Shown: one piece after another, positions 29,106-40,105 of the stretch
Layout: the number at the start of each line of letters is the position of its first letter
How positions within the stretch are numbered: the first letter of the stretch is position 1
Origin: Rouxiella badensis
GTDB taxonomy: Bacteria; Pseudomonadota; Gammaproteobacteria; Enterobacterales; Enterobacteriaceae
DNA: 64,000 nucleotides
Assembly (NCBI GenBank): GCA_026967495.1
Contig: CP114060.1
Span: 1,860,001 to 1,924,000, forward strand
Direction: 5' to 3'
The notes under the pieces: model-generated
Told to the model about the DNA's origin: nothing
What the model saw: only the letters and a program-made list of their open reading frames with translations
The model's database searches: none
Program-made: the position numbers and the translations under genes

Positions 29106-30574
29106 CCCTGCACCGAAACTTGCTCTTCTTCCTGCGCTTTCTGAATAGGTTCTTTTTCAGGCCGTGGATATTTCCACAACCAGCGGCCGCTGGCCATACG
29201 CCAGTAGAAGAAGATGCCGCGAACGATCCAGTCGAGGAACATGCCTAACCATACCCCGACGACGCCGAACCCCAGCACCACTCCCATCGTGTAACCAGCG
29301 ACAATACGGCATCCCCACATTCCCAGCATCGATACCCACATGGTGAACCGCGCATCGCGTGCGCCTTTCAGGCCTGCGGGCAGGACCCATGAGGCGGCCC
29401 AGAAGGGAATAAAGGCGGCGTTGAGCCAGACGAGGATTTTAACGACGTGAATAACCTCGGGGTCACGGGTGTAGAACGACGCCAGCAGGCCCGCCAGCGG
29501 TACTGAAAGCAAGGCGAGCGAGCAAATCCCGATGGCGGAGAGCCAATAGACATGACGCAGCTGAAACTCTGACTGAGCTATCTCACCTTTACCCAGGCGC
29601 GTCCCGACGATGATGGTCGCTGACGAACCGAGGGCGTTGCCCGGCAGGTTAATCAATGAGGCAATCGAGAAAGCGATAAAGTTACCGGCAATAACGCTGG
29701 TGCCCATCCCGGCGACAAAAACCTGCGTAAGCAGTTTACCGCCGTTAAACAGCACCGATTCTATGCTGGCAGGAATGCCGATACCCAGCACCTCGACCAA
29801 AATACTGGTATTGATACGGGTGAAATAGCTTTTCAGAGAGATTTTTAGAGAGGGATTAAAGCCGATTGCCAGCACATAAAGCACCGCGATGGCACCGATA
29901 TAGCGTGAAATCGTCAGTCCTAATCCTGCGCCGATAAATCCTAGCCCCTTCCAGGAAAGGCAGCCGTAAATCAGCACGGTAGTGATCACGATATTCAGTA
30001 TGTTCATTCCGCCGTTAATTAGCATCGGAATTTTGGTATTACCCGCTCCACGCAGTGCGCCACAGCCTATCAGGGCGATTGCCGCCGCCGGATAGCTCCA
30101 CACCGTAATACGCAGATAGCTCAACGCCAGCGCCTTAACCTCGGGCGCGGCGTTGCCGGCAATCAAATCGATGATACCTTGCCCATAAAACTCAATGATC
30201 ATCGCCAGCAGTATGGCGAACAACGTCATGATGATTAATGACTGTCGCGCGGCATCGCGGGCGCGTTCGTGATTAAGTTTTCCCAGGCTGAAGGCCACCA
30301 CCACCGTAGTACCGAGATCGATGGCGGCAAAAAAGGAAATAACAACAATATTAAAGCTGTCGGCCAGACCCACCCCGGCCATCGCCTCTTTGCCTAACCA
30401 ACTGACAAGAAAGGTACTTAACACCCCCATTAGCAACACACAGGCGTTTTCGAAGAAGATGGGCACCGCGAGTGGCGTTATTTCTCGCCAGAACAGTACC
30501 CGATAGGAACGTCGCTTGGGATACCAGGGTGTACGCTTGATAGCGTTGAGCACTGAGGCTCTGAGGTTTTGCAA
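29102..30574 (-). CDS. yeeO: MATE-family exporter YeeO
   Basis: This 490-residue multidrug/toxic-compound efflux protein with 12 helices matches E. coli YeeO (reported to export FMN/FAD and peptides) almost block for block: WYPKRRSYRVLFWREITPLA, FENACVLLMGVLSTFLVSWL, GCGALRGAGNTKIPMLING and the ending WRMASGRWLWKYPRPE. The visible start is TTG at 30574 with GGA nearby; no ATG occurs for 48 codons, so TTG is likely. It is first in an operon with the DCC oxidoreductase. Confidence 0.9.
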   Translation of the reverse strand: MQNLRASVLNAIKRTPWYPKRRSYRVLFWREITPLAVPIFFENACVLLMGVLSTFLVSWLGKEAMAGVGLADSFNIVVISFFAAIDLGTTVVVAFSLGKLNHERARDAARQSLIIMTLFAILLAMIIEFYGQGIIDLIAGNAAPEVKALALSYLRITVWSYPAAAIALIGCGALRGAGNTKIPMLINGGMNILNIVITTVLIYGCLSWKGLGFIGAGLGLTISRYIGAIAVLYVLAIGFNPSLKISLKSYFTRINTSILVEVLGIGIPASIESVLFNGGKLLTQVFVAGMGTSVIAGNFIAFSIASLINLPGNALGSSATIIVGTRLGKGEIAQSEFQLRHVYWLSAIGICSLALLSVPLAGLLASFYTRDPEVIHVVKILVWLNAAFIPFWAASWVLPAGLKGARDARFTMWVSMLGMWGCRIVAGYTMGVVLGFGVVGVWLGMFLDWIVRGIFFYWRMASGRWLWKYPRPEKEPIQKAQEEEQVSVQG

Positions 30575-30866
30575 AATAGTTCCAGCTTTAAGAAAAAGTG
30601 AATTTCACTAAATAAGCATGATTAAAGAATAACAATTATGCAAAGTCTTTTTGTGCCAGATTTAATTAATTCAAACCGCCATTTCAGATTGGTTGAACAG
30701 TTGCACCAAATGGGGGGATAGCCCATCATGGCCCAGTCAATAAGCCGATTCTTGGTGCTTTTTCACTAGGCCAAGTGCGGTGATGATAGTCGCCATCAGG
30801 TATCACGAGCCGCAACGGCAGATACCTTGCAGGCAACCATCTTCCAATATTGAAAAGGGTTTTTTT

Positions 30867-31346
30867 ATGTCCCAGCGTATCGACTATTACAATGTGTCTT
30901 CCGAGATTGCCAAAAAATATCTCGACTTTAACAACTCGGTCAGCAAAAGCGCCGCGGCGAAAGAATTTAAGATTCTGGTCACTATTCGCGCCTCGCAAAT
31001 TAACGGCTGTGGATTTTGTCTCGACATGCACGTTAAAGAAGCCAAAATCAGCGGTGAACGTGACCTGCGCGTGCATCATCTTGCCATCTGGCGCGACTCG
31101 CCGCTGTTCACCCCGCGTGAACGCGCGGCGCTGGAGTGGACTGAAGCCCTGACTACGCTGTCCGCGCACGGCGTATCCGACGAGATTTACGACCGCGTGC
31201 GTACGCATCTTACCGAGCAGGAAATTTCGGATCTCAGCTTCGTGATTATCGGCATCAACGGCTGGAACCGGCTTGGGGTCGCTTTTCGCGTCGAACCTGG
31301 CTCAGCGGATGCCGCCTATGGGTTGGAAAAATCCGGGCTGCGCTAA
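30867..31346 (+). CDS. Carboxymuconolactone decarboxylase / AhpD-like protein
   Basis: This 159-residue protein has the AhpD-type CxxC active site in INGCGFCLDMHVKEA and WRDSPLFTPRERAALEWTEA, typical of alkylhydroperoxidase-like proteins. Start 30867 has AAGGG upstream; the in-frame ATG at 30780 has no ribosome binding site. It converges on the MocR regulator with a 4-nt overlap. Confidence 0.88.
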   Translation: MSQRIDYYNVSSEIAKKYLDFNNSVSKSAAAKEFKILVTIRASQINGCGFCLDMHVKEAKISGERDLRVHHLAIWRDSPLFTPRERAALEWTEALTTLSAHGVSDEIYDRVRTHLTEQEISDLSFVIIGINGWNRLGVAFRVEPGSADAAYGLEKSGLR

Positions 31347-32758
31347 AGCAGTCCCAGGATCTTCTGGCCAATTTTCTCGGCCTGCGCCTGAGATTCAATA
31401 TTGGTGAAACTGACAAGCAGGCCACGCTCAGTACTGGCGTGGCTGCTCCAGTTTGAAATTGCATGAACGTATAGCCCGTTGGCACGCATGCGGGCGGCAA
31501 TCTCGACGTCGTTGAGGCCGTTGTGGAGTCGCAAAACCAGATGCATACCGCCCGGTTGGGGGTCGATGTGCAGATGCTGGCTCAGTATCTTGTTTAATCC
31601 CGCTGCCGCATGCTCGCGTCGTTCTGCATACAGCTTTCTCATACGGTGAATATGTCGCGAAAAGTGTCCTTCCTGCATAAAAGCGCTGACAATCGCCTGA
31701 TTCATCTCACCCATACCTTCCAAGAACCCCAGACTGGCCTGCTCAAAGCGCTGCACCTCATTTTCCGGTACCACCAGATACGCAAGTCGGATGCCGGGAA
31801 ACAGTACTTTACTAAAGGTGCCGCAGTATAAGACACGCCCTGCGGTATCCAGACTTTTCAGCGCTGGAAGCGGACGGCTGACGTAGCGATATTCACCGTC
31901 GTAGTCGTCTTCAATAATCCATGATTTTTTCTGTGTGGCCCATTCCAGAAGGGCCAGACGGCGTGACAGGGACAGCGAAACACACAGCGGGCTTTGATGC
32001 GCTGGCGTGACCACTGCCGCACGGGCATTTTTTGCCAGCGTTATCCCGCTATGCACCTGAATTCCCTCAGCATCGACCGGTACGGCAACCTGTCTGAGCT
32101 GCGCGTTATTCAGCAGTTGACGCGTTAGCGGAAAGCCGGGATCCTCGACCCATACGGCGTCGTCGGCCTTAAGCAAGGTGTGAGCAATCAGTTGCAAGGT
32201 GCTGCGATAGCCAGAGGTGATAAACACCTGCGCGCCCGTGCAGGCTATCCCACGCGCCATGTGCAAATAGGCCGCAATCGCGTCCCGCAGCGCAGGGAGT
32301 CCGAATTGCGCCGGATATTTCATGTCATTGGGCTGCATGGCGCGCAGGTATCTGGCGCCCAGCCTTGCCCAGATTTTGCGCGGGAAAGCGTCCATCGCCG
32401 GTAGCCCCATCTGTAGCGGCAAAATGGCCGGGGTATGCATACCAAAAGCCTTTGTCGGCGCACGCTGTGGCTGCGTTTTGTTTTCAGGCTGGGGCTGCAC
32501 ATTAGCCGCAATGCGGGTTCCAGCTTGCCCCTGAGACTGAATGTAACCTTCGGCGGACAACAGCGCATAGGCTGACTCGATAGTCCCGCGCGCCAGCCCC
32601 AGCTCTTTCGCCAACTGCCTTGCCGAGGGCAGGCGATCGCCGGGTTTTAGCAACTCCTGGTTGATAGAAGCCCTGACTCGGTGATAAATCTGGCGATAAA
32701 AAGGCTCATCGCTGGTACTTTCAATAGTAAGCAACGGTCTGCTGGCTGAGGATTTCAT
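31343..32758 (-). CDS. MocR/PdxR-type GntR regulator with aminotransferase domain
   Basis: This is a 471-residue protein. A GntR winged helix (about residues 15-85: PGDRLPSARQLAKELGLARG, YALLSAEGYIQSQGQAGT) is fused to a fold-type I aminotransferase domain with the PLP-lysine region CGTFSKVLFPGIRLAYLV and EDDYDGEYRY. Such proteins sense PLP or an amino compound and often regulate neighbours. The convergent AhpD-like gene and the divergent VIT transporter are candidate targets. It has no catalytic role in the usual case. Confidence 0.9.
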   Translation of the reverse strand: MKSSASRPLLTIESTSDEPFYRQIYHRVRASINQELLKPGDRLPSARQLAKELGLARGTIESAYALLSAEGYIQSQGQAGTRIAANVQPQPENKTQPQRAPTKAFGMHTPAILPLQMGLPAMDAFPRKIWARLGARYLRAMQPNDMKYPAQFGLPALRDAIAAYLHMARGIACTGAQVFITSGYRSTLQLIAHTLLKADDAVWVEDPGFPLTRQLLNNAQLRQVAVPVDAEGIQVHSGITLAKNARAAVVTPAHQSPLCVSLSLSRRLALLEWATQKKSWIIEDDYDGEYRYVSRPLPALKSLDTAGRVLYCGTFSKVLFPGIRLAYLVVPENEVQRFEQASLGFLEGMGEMNQAIVSAFMQEGHFSRHIHRMRKLYAERREHAAAGLNKILSQHLHIDPQPGGMHLVLRLHNGLNDVEIAARMRANGLYVHAISNWSSHASTERGLLVSFTNIESQAQAEKIGQKILGLL

Positions 32759-32867
32759 GGCCTACTCATTTATGCAGGTTGTGGGGATTTAATTATGTCA
32801 TCTCGCCTTTGGCATGCAAGACGATGCCTGCCTGCAATCATTTAAAACAGAGAAGAGGGATTGTCGA

Positions 32868-33566
32868 TTGAGCAGAGGACACATTGAGGCACACAGTATC
32901 TCCCATGCGGGATGGCTGCGCGCCGCGGTACTTGGGGCGAATGACGGCATCGTGTCTACCGCCAGTCTATTGCTTGGCGTCGCTGCGGCGCAGGTCGGCC
33001 ACAGCGGTCTGCTGCTCACTGGATTAGCCGGGCTGGTGGCTGGCGCGATGTCAATGGCGACGGGCGAATACGTGTCGGTCTCTTCGCAGGCGGATATTGA
33101 AGAAGCGGCGCTAAAAGAGGAGCACAGAGAGCTGGAGGAGGATTACCACGGTGAATTTCGCGAGCTGGCGGGGATCTACGTCAAGCGTGGACTGAGCCTG
33201 CCGCTGGCGAAACAGGTTGCCGAAGCGTTGATGGCGCACGATGCGCTCGGTGCACACGCCCGTGACGAGCTGGGTATTTCAGAGATAACGACGGCACGTC
33301 CTTTGCAGGCGGCGCTGACATCCGCCTGCAGTTTCGCCCTCGGTGCCGCGCTGCCGCTGTTAGTCACGTTACTGGTGCCGCACGCCTGGGTCATCGGCGC
33401 TATCGTCGTGTCGACGCTGTTATCGCTGGCGATACTTGGCGGTCTCGCAGCAAGAGTCGGCGGTGCCTCGGTGTTGCGCGGCGTGGTGCGAGTCACCTTC
33501 TGGAGCGCGCTGGCCATGGGCGCTTCTGGAATTATTGGTTCGCTCTTTGCCCATTTCAGCGGTTGA
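32868..33566 (+). CDS. VIT/CCC1-family iron/manganese transporter
   Basis: This is a membrane protein of about 232 residues. AAVLGANDGIVSTASLLLGV in helix 1, MSMATGEYVSVSSQADIEEA, and two further helices at the C-terminus are the VIT1/CCC1 family. A cytoplasmic acidic segment, EEHRELEEDYHGEFRELAGI, carries the likely metal ligands. I suggest TTG at 32868 as start (AGAGGGA about ten bases upstream); the ATG at 32814 adds 18 residues not usual in the family. Its start faces the MocR gene about 100 nt away. Confidence 0.85.
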   Translation: MSRGHIEAHSISHAGWLRAAVLGANDGIVSTASLLLGVAAAQVGHSGLLLTGLAGLVAGAMSMATGEYVSVSSQADIEEAALKEEHRELEEDYHGEFRELAGIYVKRGLSLPLAKQVAEALMAHDALGAHARDELGISEITTARPLQAALTSACSFALGAALPLLVTLLVPHAWVIGAIVVSTLLSLAILGGLAARVGGASVLRGVVRVTFWSALAMGASGIIGSLFAHFSG

Positions 33567-33584
33567 GCAGGGTGTTGCTGCACA

Positions 33585-34467
33585 TTAGCGGTCGACGGCA
33601 AAGGTGTGTTCACACAGAAAGTCGATCAGCACCCGGAGTCTCGGCGTCATGCAGCCGCCCGAGGGCCAAAGAATGTTGAACGATGCACGGTGGGAGACGT
33701 ACTGCTCCAGCACGCTGTGCAATCTGCCAGCGGACAGACCTTCACGTACCGAGAACTCAGGCAGGCAGGTAATTCCCCGGCCCTGTTCGGCAAAAAACCT
33801 GTGCCTCTAGGTTATTGCAGACCATCGATAGCGGCAAATCGACCGGATTATCAAAGGTGAGCGGCCAGGGTTCGATTTTTCCGCTGCGGCTGAAACGGTA
33901 GTGCAGGCAGCTGTGCTGGGGTAACTCTTCTAAGGTTTGTGGTGTGCCGTGCTGCGCCAGATAGTCGGGAGAGGCGACCACGTATTTGGTGTAATCGCCG
34001 AGCTTTCGCAGGTTGAGGCGTGAGTCGGTTATCTCTCCGGTGCGGATCACCGCGTCGAAGCCTTCCTCGATGACGTCTACCATTTTATCGGTGAAATTAA
34101 GCTCCAGCTCAATGTCTGGGTACTGCCCCATAAATTCGCTCAATACCGGCAGCATCAGTGAACCGACCATCGGCAGGCTGATGCGTAATCTGCCGCGTGG
34201 AAACTGGGTCGCAAGGCTCAGCTCGTGCTCAGCGGCTTCAAATTCGGCCAAAATACGCCTGCTGCGTTCGAGAAACAGCGCGCCTTCCGCCGTCAACGTC
34301 AGGCTTCGCGTACTGCGGTGAAACAGCCGCACGTTCAGCCGGCTTTCCAGTCGCGAAATGCTCTTGCCGATTGCCGAGGCCGATACGCCCAACACGCCTC
34401 CTGCGGCAACAAAACTGCCGGTTTCCGCCACCTGTACAAAAACGCCGAGACTGCTCAGGCTGTCCAT
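33585..34467 (-). pseudogene. LysR-family regulator, one frameshift near C-terminus
   Basis: The N-terminal helix-turn-helix (MDSLSSLGVFVQVAETGSF, ASAIGKSISRLESRLNVRLF) and co-inducer domain are intact to residue about 225. A six-T run near 33800 breaks the frame; with five T's it reads QVFAEQGRGITCLPEFSVRE and ends HTFAVDR at 33585, giving exactly 293 residues. It is divergent from the serine hydrolase and MFS genes, the classic LysR arrangement, so those are its probable targets. The 118-nt gap would hold both promoters. Confidence 0.87.
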
Positions 34468-34585
34468 AGGTTTCTCCCCATTGCGGACAAAAAGGTCCGC
34501 AGATAAGAGAAATCTACCCCACTTTTTCCGTAACCCCTAGCGATCTATCTTGAATCTCTGGTTCATTACTTTTGGAAAAAGCATT

Positions 34586-35793
34586 ATGCAACTCTCAGCT
34601 CTGGAAACAAAAAGCAGTGAGCATCAGGTCGCGGAAACGTCGCCGTTTGCTTCGGTTGATGCCGTTATCCAACGTGCACTCGAAGAGAAACGTCTGGTTG
34701 GTGCGGTAGTCATGGTCGCGTATCGGGGGAGACGCGCTACCAGCGCGCGCACGGCTGGGCGGACAGAGAAACGCAGCAGGTGATGTCTTTAACGACGCTG
34801 TTTCGCCTGTCATCGGTGTCAAAACCTATCGTTACCGCGGCGGCGATGGTGCTCGTCCAGCAAGGGCGTCTTCATCTCGAACAGTCGCTGAATACGCTGT
34901 TGGCCGACTTTCATCCGCGCTTGCCGAACGGTGAGGTGGCGACCATTACCGTACGTCAATTAATGAGCCATACCGCCGGTTTCGGTTACCGTTTTCTGGA
35001 AAGCGATGAGCAGGGGCCTTACGCGCGTGCGGGAGTCTCTGACGGTATGGACGACGCTACGCACTCACTGAGTGAAAACCTGCAACGTATTGCCGACGTG
35101 CCGCTGCTTTTCACGCCGGGTAGCGCCTGGTGCTACTCGTTGTCCGTCGATGTATTGGGTGCAGTGATTGAGCAGGTTTGCGGGCAACGGCTCGACCAGG
35201 CAGTTAAAGCTCTAATCGTCGATCCGCTACAGATGCACGACAGTGGTTTTTACACCCTGTGGCCTGAGCGCCTCGCCACTGCTTACGTCAACGACAGACC
35301 CGAGCCGCATATATTGCAGGAAAATGAATATGTTGCTCCGTTTCCCGATACCGCCGGTATCCGCTTTTCGCCAAAGCGCATTCTAAATCCCGAGGCTTTC
35401 CCCTCGGCGGGGGCAGGTATGGTCGGTAGCGCACCGGACCTGTTGCGTTTCTTCGAGTCCTTGCGTTCAGGCAAACACGGTCTGCTTTCAAAAGCGTTAA
35501 TCGAGGAGATGGGCCGCGACCAGACGGCAGGCGCAATTTTACCAGATGCGCCCGGCTTCGGTTTTGGCCTCGGATTTTCTGTGCTGCGTGACCCAGAGGA
35601 AGCTGGCTCGCCGGAATCCGTCGGCACCTGGCGCTGGGGTGGGGTCTACGGCCATTCCTGGTTTGTCGACGCACAGCGTGAACTGACGGTGGTCGCGTTA
35701 ACCAATACCATGATGGAGGGAATGTCGGGCGCATTCGTTAACGAACTGCGTGACGCCGTGTATGCGAGTCTTTCAGGAGTAACACAGCCATGA
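34586..35793 (+). pseudogene. Class C beta-lactamase-family hydrolase (EstB-like), one frameshift
   Basis: This is a cytoplasmic serine hydrolase with the SxxK motif in RLSSVSKPIVTA, YxN-like WCYSLSVDVLG, and a late WGGVYGHSWFV corresponding to the HxG region. It starts MQLSALETKSSEHQVAET at 34586. A five-G run near 34736 should be six: then MVAYRGETRYQRAHGWADRE joins both halves and the gene is exactly 402 residues. It ends with ATGA overlapping the MFS gene. Carboxylesterase is the likeliest activity. Confidence 0.82.
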
Positions 35794-36986
35794 GCGACAC
35801 TTCAAGGCTGCCGGTTTCGGGGCTGCTGGCGCTGGCGATGACCGGATTTATTGCCATCATGACCGAAACCTTGCCCGCAGGACTGCTGCCGCAGATTAGC
35901 AGCGGTCTAGGTGTTTCAGCCTCAATGACCGGTCAAATGGTCACGCTTTATGCCCTCGGTTCGCTGGTGGCGGCAATTCCGCTAACGGTGGCAACCCGTG
36001 GATGGCGTCGCCGCCGGGCATTGCTGGCATCGGTGTTGGGCTTTCTGCTATTCAACACCCTGACAACATTTTCGACCGACTATAGTCTGACGCTGGTGGC
36101 ACGCTTCTTTGCCGGTGCCTCGGCCGGGCTGGCGTGGGGACTGATCGCGGGTTATGCCCGCCGAATGGTCGAGCCTGCCTTGCAGGGTAAAGCCATGACG
36201 CTGGCAATGATCGGCACGCCGTTGGCGCTGTCGCTCGGCGTGCCGCTGGGTACCTGGTTTGGCTCGCTAGTGGGGTGGCGCACCGCGTTCGGCCTCATGT
36301 CGGCGATGACCCTGCTGCTAACGGTGTGGATCCTGCTCAAGGTTCCCGACTTCCCGGGCGAGTCACGCCAGAAACAGCGCTCGCTATATCAGGTGTGGCA
36401 ACTGCCGGGCGTACGTTCGGTGCTGTGGGTTATCTTTACCTGGATAACGGCGCACAACATCCTTTATACCTACATTGTGCCTTTTTTGGCTCGGTCAGGG
36501 ACTCGCGGGACAGGTGGACAAGATGCTGCTGCTGTTCGGATTGAGCGCCATGCTTGGCATTGGGTTGACCGGTTGGCTGGTGGACCGCTGGCTGCGTCGC
36601 ACGGTGCTGTCGAGCCTTGTCCTTTTTGCGTTGACCTGCCTGGCGTTTGGCGGTCTGGGGGCCTCTGCGTCGGTGCTGTATCTGGGCATTTTTGTCTGGG
36701 GTCTGACCTTCGGCGGTGCGGCAACGCTGCTGCAAACCGCTTCGGCAGACGCGGCGGGTGACAGCGCAGACATCGCACAATCGATGATTGTCGTGGCCTG
36801 GAATCTGGCAATCGCAGGAGGAGGAATAGCCGGGGGGTGCTGCTTAAAACGCAGGGTGTTTCGTCGTTCCCCTGGGTGATGCTGCTGCTATTGGTGCTGA
36901 GTCTGGCTATTGTACTGCGTGCAAAAAGCAACGGATTTACGCCCGGCTCGCGGATGGCAGAGTCAACTGAGAAGGCAGACTGTTAG
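35790..36986 (+). pseudogene. MFS efflux permease (DHA1 type), two compensating frameshifts
   Basis: The protein starts MSDTSRLPVSGLLALAMTGF and continues through about nine helices, with the antiporter motif C region FAGASAGLAWGLIAGYARR. An extra G near 36500 and a missing G in the six-G run near 36834 break the frame. The central frame reads GQVDKMLLLFGLSAMLGIGL and the last LLKTQGVSSFPWVMLLLLVL to a stop at 36986. The two errors cancel, giving 398 residues. It is coupled to the hydrolase by an ATGA overlap. Likely a drug or metabolite exporter under LysR control. Confidence 0.83.
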
Positions 36987-37231
36987 CCCTCCTCTGAGAG
37001 ACAGGCAAGTTGCCGAATGCGGCTGGCTGTGGCAGGTCGGCCGCCCGAGACTTTCGTCGCCTTGGACGGATCCCCGGCGACGAACTCCAGCGTCGGCGAA
37101 AAGTAGAAGGGCAGCCAGCCACCGTAGCCACTTTCCCACTCCCATCGGACTGGGCAAGGCCACAGAATGTCTTCATACAGGATGTAATACGTCCAACGTC
37201 CGGGGGGACGGCGTGGTTTGCGTGCGTTCAT
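36983..37231 (-). CDS. Hypothetical Trp-rich small protein
   Basis: This 82-residue frame contains WTYYILYEDILWPCPVRWEW, SGYGGWLPFYFSPTLEFV and TKVSGGRPATASRIRQLACL. Composition is unusual: 6 Trp and 6 Tyr. The stop codon interlocks with the stop of the convergent MFS gene. Third-position GC bias supports coding, but the region is GC-rich and the other strand also has open frames. GGACCT is a weak ribosome binding site. I do not recognise a family. Confidence 0.42.
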   Translation of the reverse strand: MNARKPRRPPGRWTYYILYEDILWPCPVRWEWESGYGGWLPFYFSPTLEFVAGDPSKATKVSGGRPATASRIRQLACLSEEG

Positions 37232-37325
37232 AGGTCCGACACTGATATCAATGTGAAAAATAAAATCGACCTATTTTCTCTCTCGAGGCATCAGGTTTCA
37301 ACCAATTAACATGATAGAACAAAAA

Positions 37326-40105
37326 TTAATCAGCGGGCGGGCGGTGTGACCAAGTTGGGGGCTGAAACGCTTGCAGCAGACTGATGAAGTGTCGTGTGGT
37401 GTGGCGCAAAAGCAACAGATAGCGCTCAATGTCGCGGCCATCCTGCGACAGCTTTCTCTCCAGCGTAAGACACAGGTTTTGCCCCGCCTCGAACTGCGTT
37501 AGCGCAAAATTCCCTTTTAGGCGATGAACCTTTCCTTTGAGCGTGTCGATGTCTCCAGTCTGCCAGGCCTGCTCGATCAGCAGCAGATCCTCTGCGCTGC
37601 TCTGTTTTAACTCGTTGATGATATTATTGATAATAGTCGACTGCCCGGCAGAAAGTGCCATCACCTCGTCGAGGTCGATACGCCGATTTTGCAGCAACTC
37701 CTGCAAGCAGTTCTTTAGGTCCGCCTGCGTCATCGGCTTGGTCAAATGAGCGTCCATCCCGGCTTTCAGGCACTTGGTTTCCTCGTCGGAAAAAGCGTTA
37801 GCGGTACAGCCCACGATGGGCAGATGAGACGGACTGTCGCCCTCCCACTCACGTACCCGATTGGCAAAGGCATAGCCAGACATCTCGGGCATCTGGCAGT
37901 CGGTCAGAATCATATCCACTTTAGGCGCTGGATGACGTTGCAGCTCGGCGAGCGCCTCGGCTGCTTTGTTAAAGGTAGTCACCTGATGCCCTAGCGCCGA
38001 GAGCTGCATTTTCATTACCAACAGGTTGGCGGGCAGATCGTCGATAACCCAGAGCCTAAACCCTTTGTTGACCGCCGAAAAATCTGCCGTGGAGGAGGGC
38101 GCTTGGTCGGCCTCCACCCGTTTTAGCGTCAGCCTGACGCTGAACGTCGAACCGATGTTCTCACGCGAGCTTATCTCGAGCTTGCCCCCATCAGGACGAC
38201 AAGTTGATGACAGATAGTCAGGCCAAGTCCGGTGCTGTCTGGCGTAGACGAGGATATCTGCCGATAGGGTTTAATAATGCCGGGCAGCAGCGCGGGCGCA
38301 ATACCGATGCCGCTGTCCGTGATGCTAATGATTAATTCCTGATTTTTATCTGAGGAACTCTGGGATACCCGTCGCACCGACAGCACGACGTGCCCGGTCT
38401 GAGTGTATTTCACCGCGTTGCTGAGCAAGTTATTGACCACCTGCCTGAGTTTGCCCTCATCAATCAGATAATACTGGCCAAAACAGCTTTCGATATGAGT
38501 ATTCAGGTTCAGGCCTTTCCTCTTCGCCAGCGTCTGATAGGCCTCGGCAGCACGGGTCAGCAAGGTAAAGAGTGAGACCGGCGTTGGCTTGAGCTGCATT
38601 TCACCGGCTTCGATTTTTGACAAGTCCAGAATATCACCGACTATTTGCAGTAGCCCACGTGAGGCGTTATAGGCCACGGCGATAGGAGACTGTGGGTTGT
38701 TGAGGCGCTGATTCTCAATCTCTAGCACACCCATGATAACGTTCATGGGTGAGCGGATTTCGTGGCTCATCCGTGCCAAAAATTCGCTCTTCTCATGGCT
38801 GAACGCTTTGGCCTCGGTGAGTGCCTGAGCCAGTTGCCCCTCAAGTTTGATGCGCTCGGTCATGTCATACCAACCAATCACCAGACCCTGTGGCAGCATA
38901 GATGTATTGCTGTAGGGCGTTATCCAACCGGCGATGCTGTGCAAATTCTGATTGAGGGTATAGTGCCCCTCGAAAAACTGCGGCTCGGTGGCCTGACTTG
39001 CCTTTACCAAACCTGCCGTCTCCAGCGCAGGTGAGGTAAAAAACTGTTTGTTCAACCCTTCGACCATACTGCCAATAATACGCCGCCTGTCGATGTTTAG
39101 ACTTTGGCAAAGTGCCTGATTCACATGAGTTATTATCCCGGCAGCGTTGCACACCAGAACCGGCGTGGAAAGGCTGTTGAGCAACACCTCCCAAAATTTT
39201 ACCGAGTCTTTTAACCGCTGCTCGGCCTGTCTGCGGCGAACCACCTGCCCAATCAGGAAGCTAATCAGGAAGAGTGATGCGACGCCGACGGCCACCGCTG
39301 CGGTATCGAAGTTACGGTGCGTTTGCCTGAGCATGGGCACAATATTCATCAGGGTCAATACGGTGAAATTACGGCTTAGAATATCTTTGATGGTGTCCTG
39401 GGGAAGCTGCGGAATGGCCCGATTAAGTGCCGCGAGAACGGCGGGGTTGTCGGCCCGCATCCTTAAATGGGTCTCGGTTACCAGGCTATCGACGTCGCTG
39501 ACCTGCAGCTCGCCGGGATAAATGTTTTCGCTCAATACGCTGGCGGCGGCCTGACGGCAGAATACCCCGTCCCCTGCACCGGCTTTTAGCAGCGCAATCG
39601 CCTCGCCCAATGACGCTGTGGTGATAAGCATCGCCCGAGGGTAACGCTGTTTTAACGCCGAGAGCGGAGCGTCGTTGACGACGATAATATGTTTATCGTT
39701 AAGGTCGTTAAGATTTGTCTCGGCATTCTGACGGCGGTTGGGCAGTGAGACGATGCGCCAGTGGGTGGTGAAGAGCGGAAGTGTTTCAATTTCGCCGTCA
39801 GCCACTGGCGGGAATGAGGTTTCCATGAAAACGGCGTCGAGGGCGTTGCTGCCCAACAGGCCGTTCTTGATGATGTTGTCGGAGAGATACACCGCCTCCA
39901 GAGTCAGCGATGTCTCTCCCTGAGCATGAAGCTGTTGATTAAGTAAGGAAATAATCGCCGGCTCGATGTCATCATTCTGAACGCGGGTGTTAATTTCACT
40001 GTAGCGCACGCTGACGTTATCCACGCCGATGCGTAATACCTCGGCATAGGCCTGCTGCGCCAGGCACAGCAGCAACAAAATAAGGACCCTCGAGCTGCGA
40101 ATCAC
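37326..40105 (-). pseudogene. EvgS-like hybrid sensor kinase (phosphorelay), one frameshift
   Basis: Order: signal peptide (1-21), one periplasmic SBP_bac_3-like domain (about 22-260), membrane helix (267-287), PAS (about 300-420), HisKA with SHEIRSPMN (His448), HATPase with DSGIGI and GLGL, then receiver with LWVIDDLPAN and MILTDCQMPEMSG, and Hpt with VHRLKGNFAL. EvgS has two solute domains; this has one. A four-G run near 38187 should be five: VVLMGGKLEIS then joins the receiver half. Corrected length is 926. As written the kinase stops before the receiver. It is the third gene of an operon with the response regulator and the MASE1 protein. Confidence 0.9.

Noticed and set aside
34586..34783. 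Programmed frameshifting in the EstB-like gene
   Set aside because: The break is in a G run without a slippery heptamer or downstream pseudoknot, and matches the indel pattern seen across the window.
36910..37309. Long plus-strand open frames overlapping the Trp-rich minus-strand frame
   Set aside because: No ribosome binding site or recognisable protein; the frames overlap the MFS 3' end and arise from GC-rich, stop-poor sequence.
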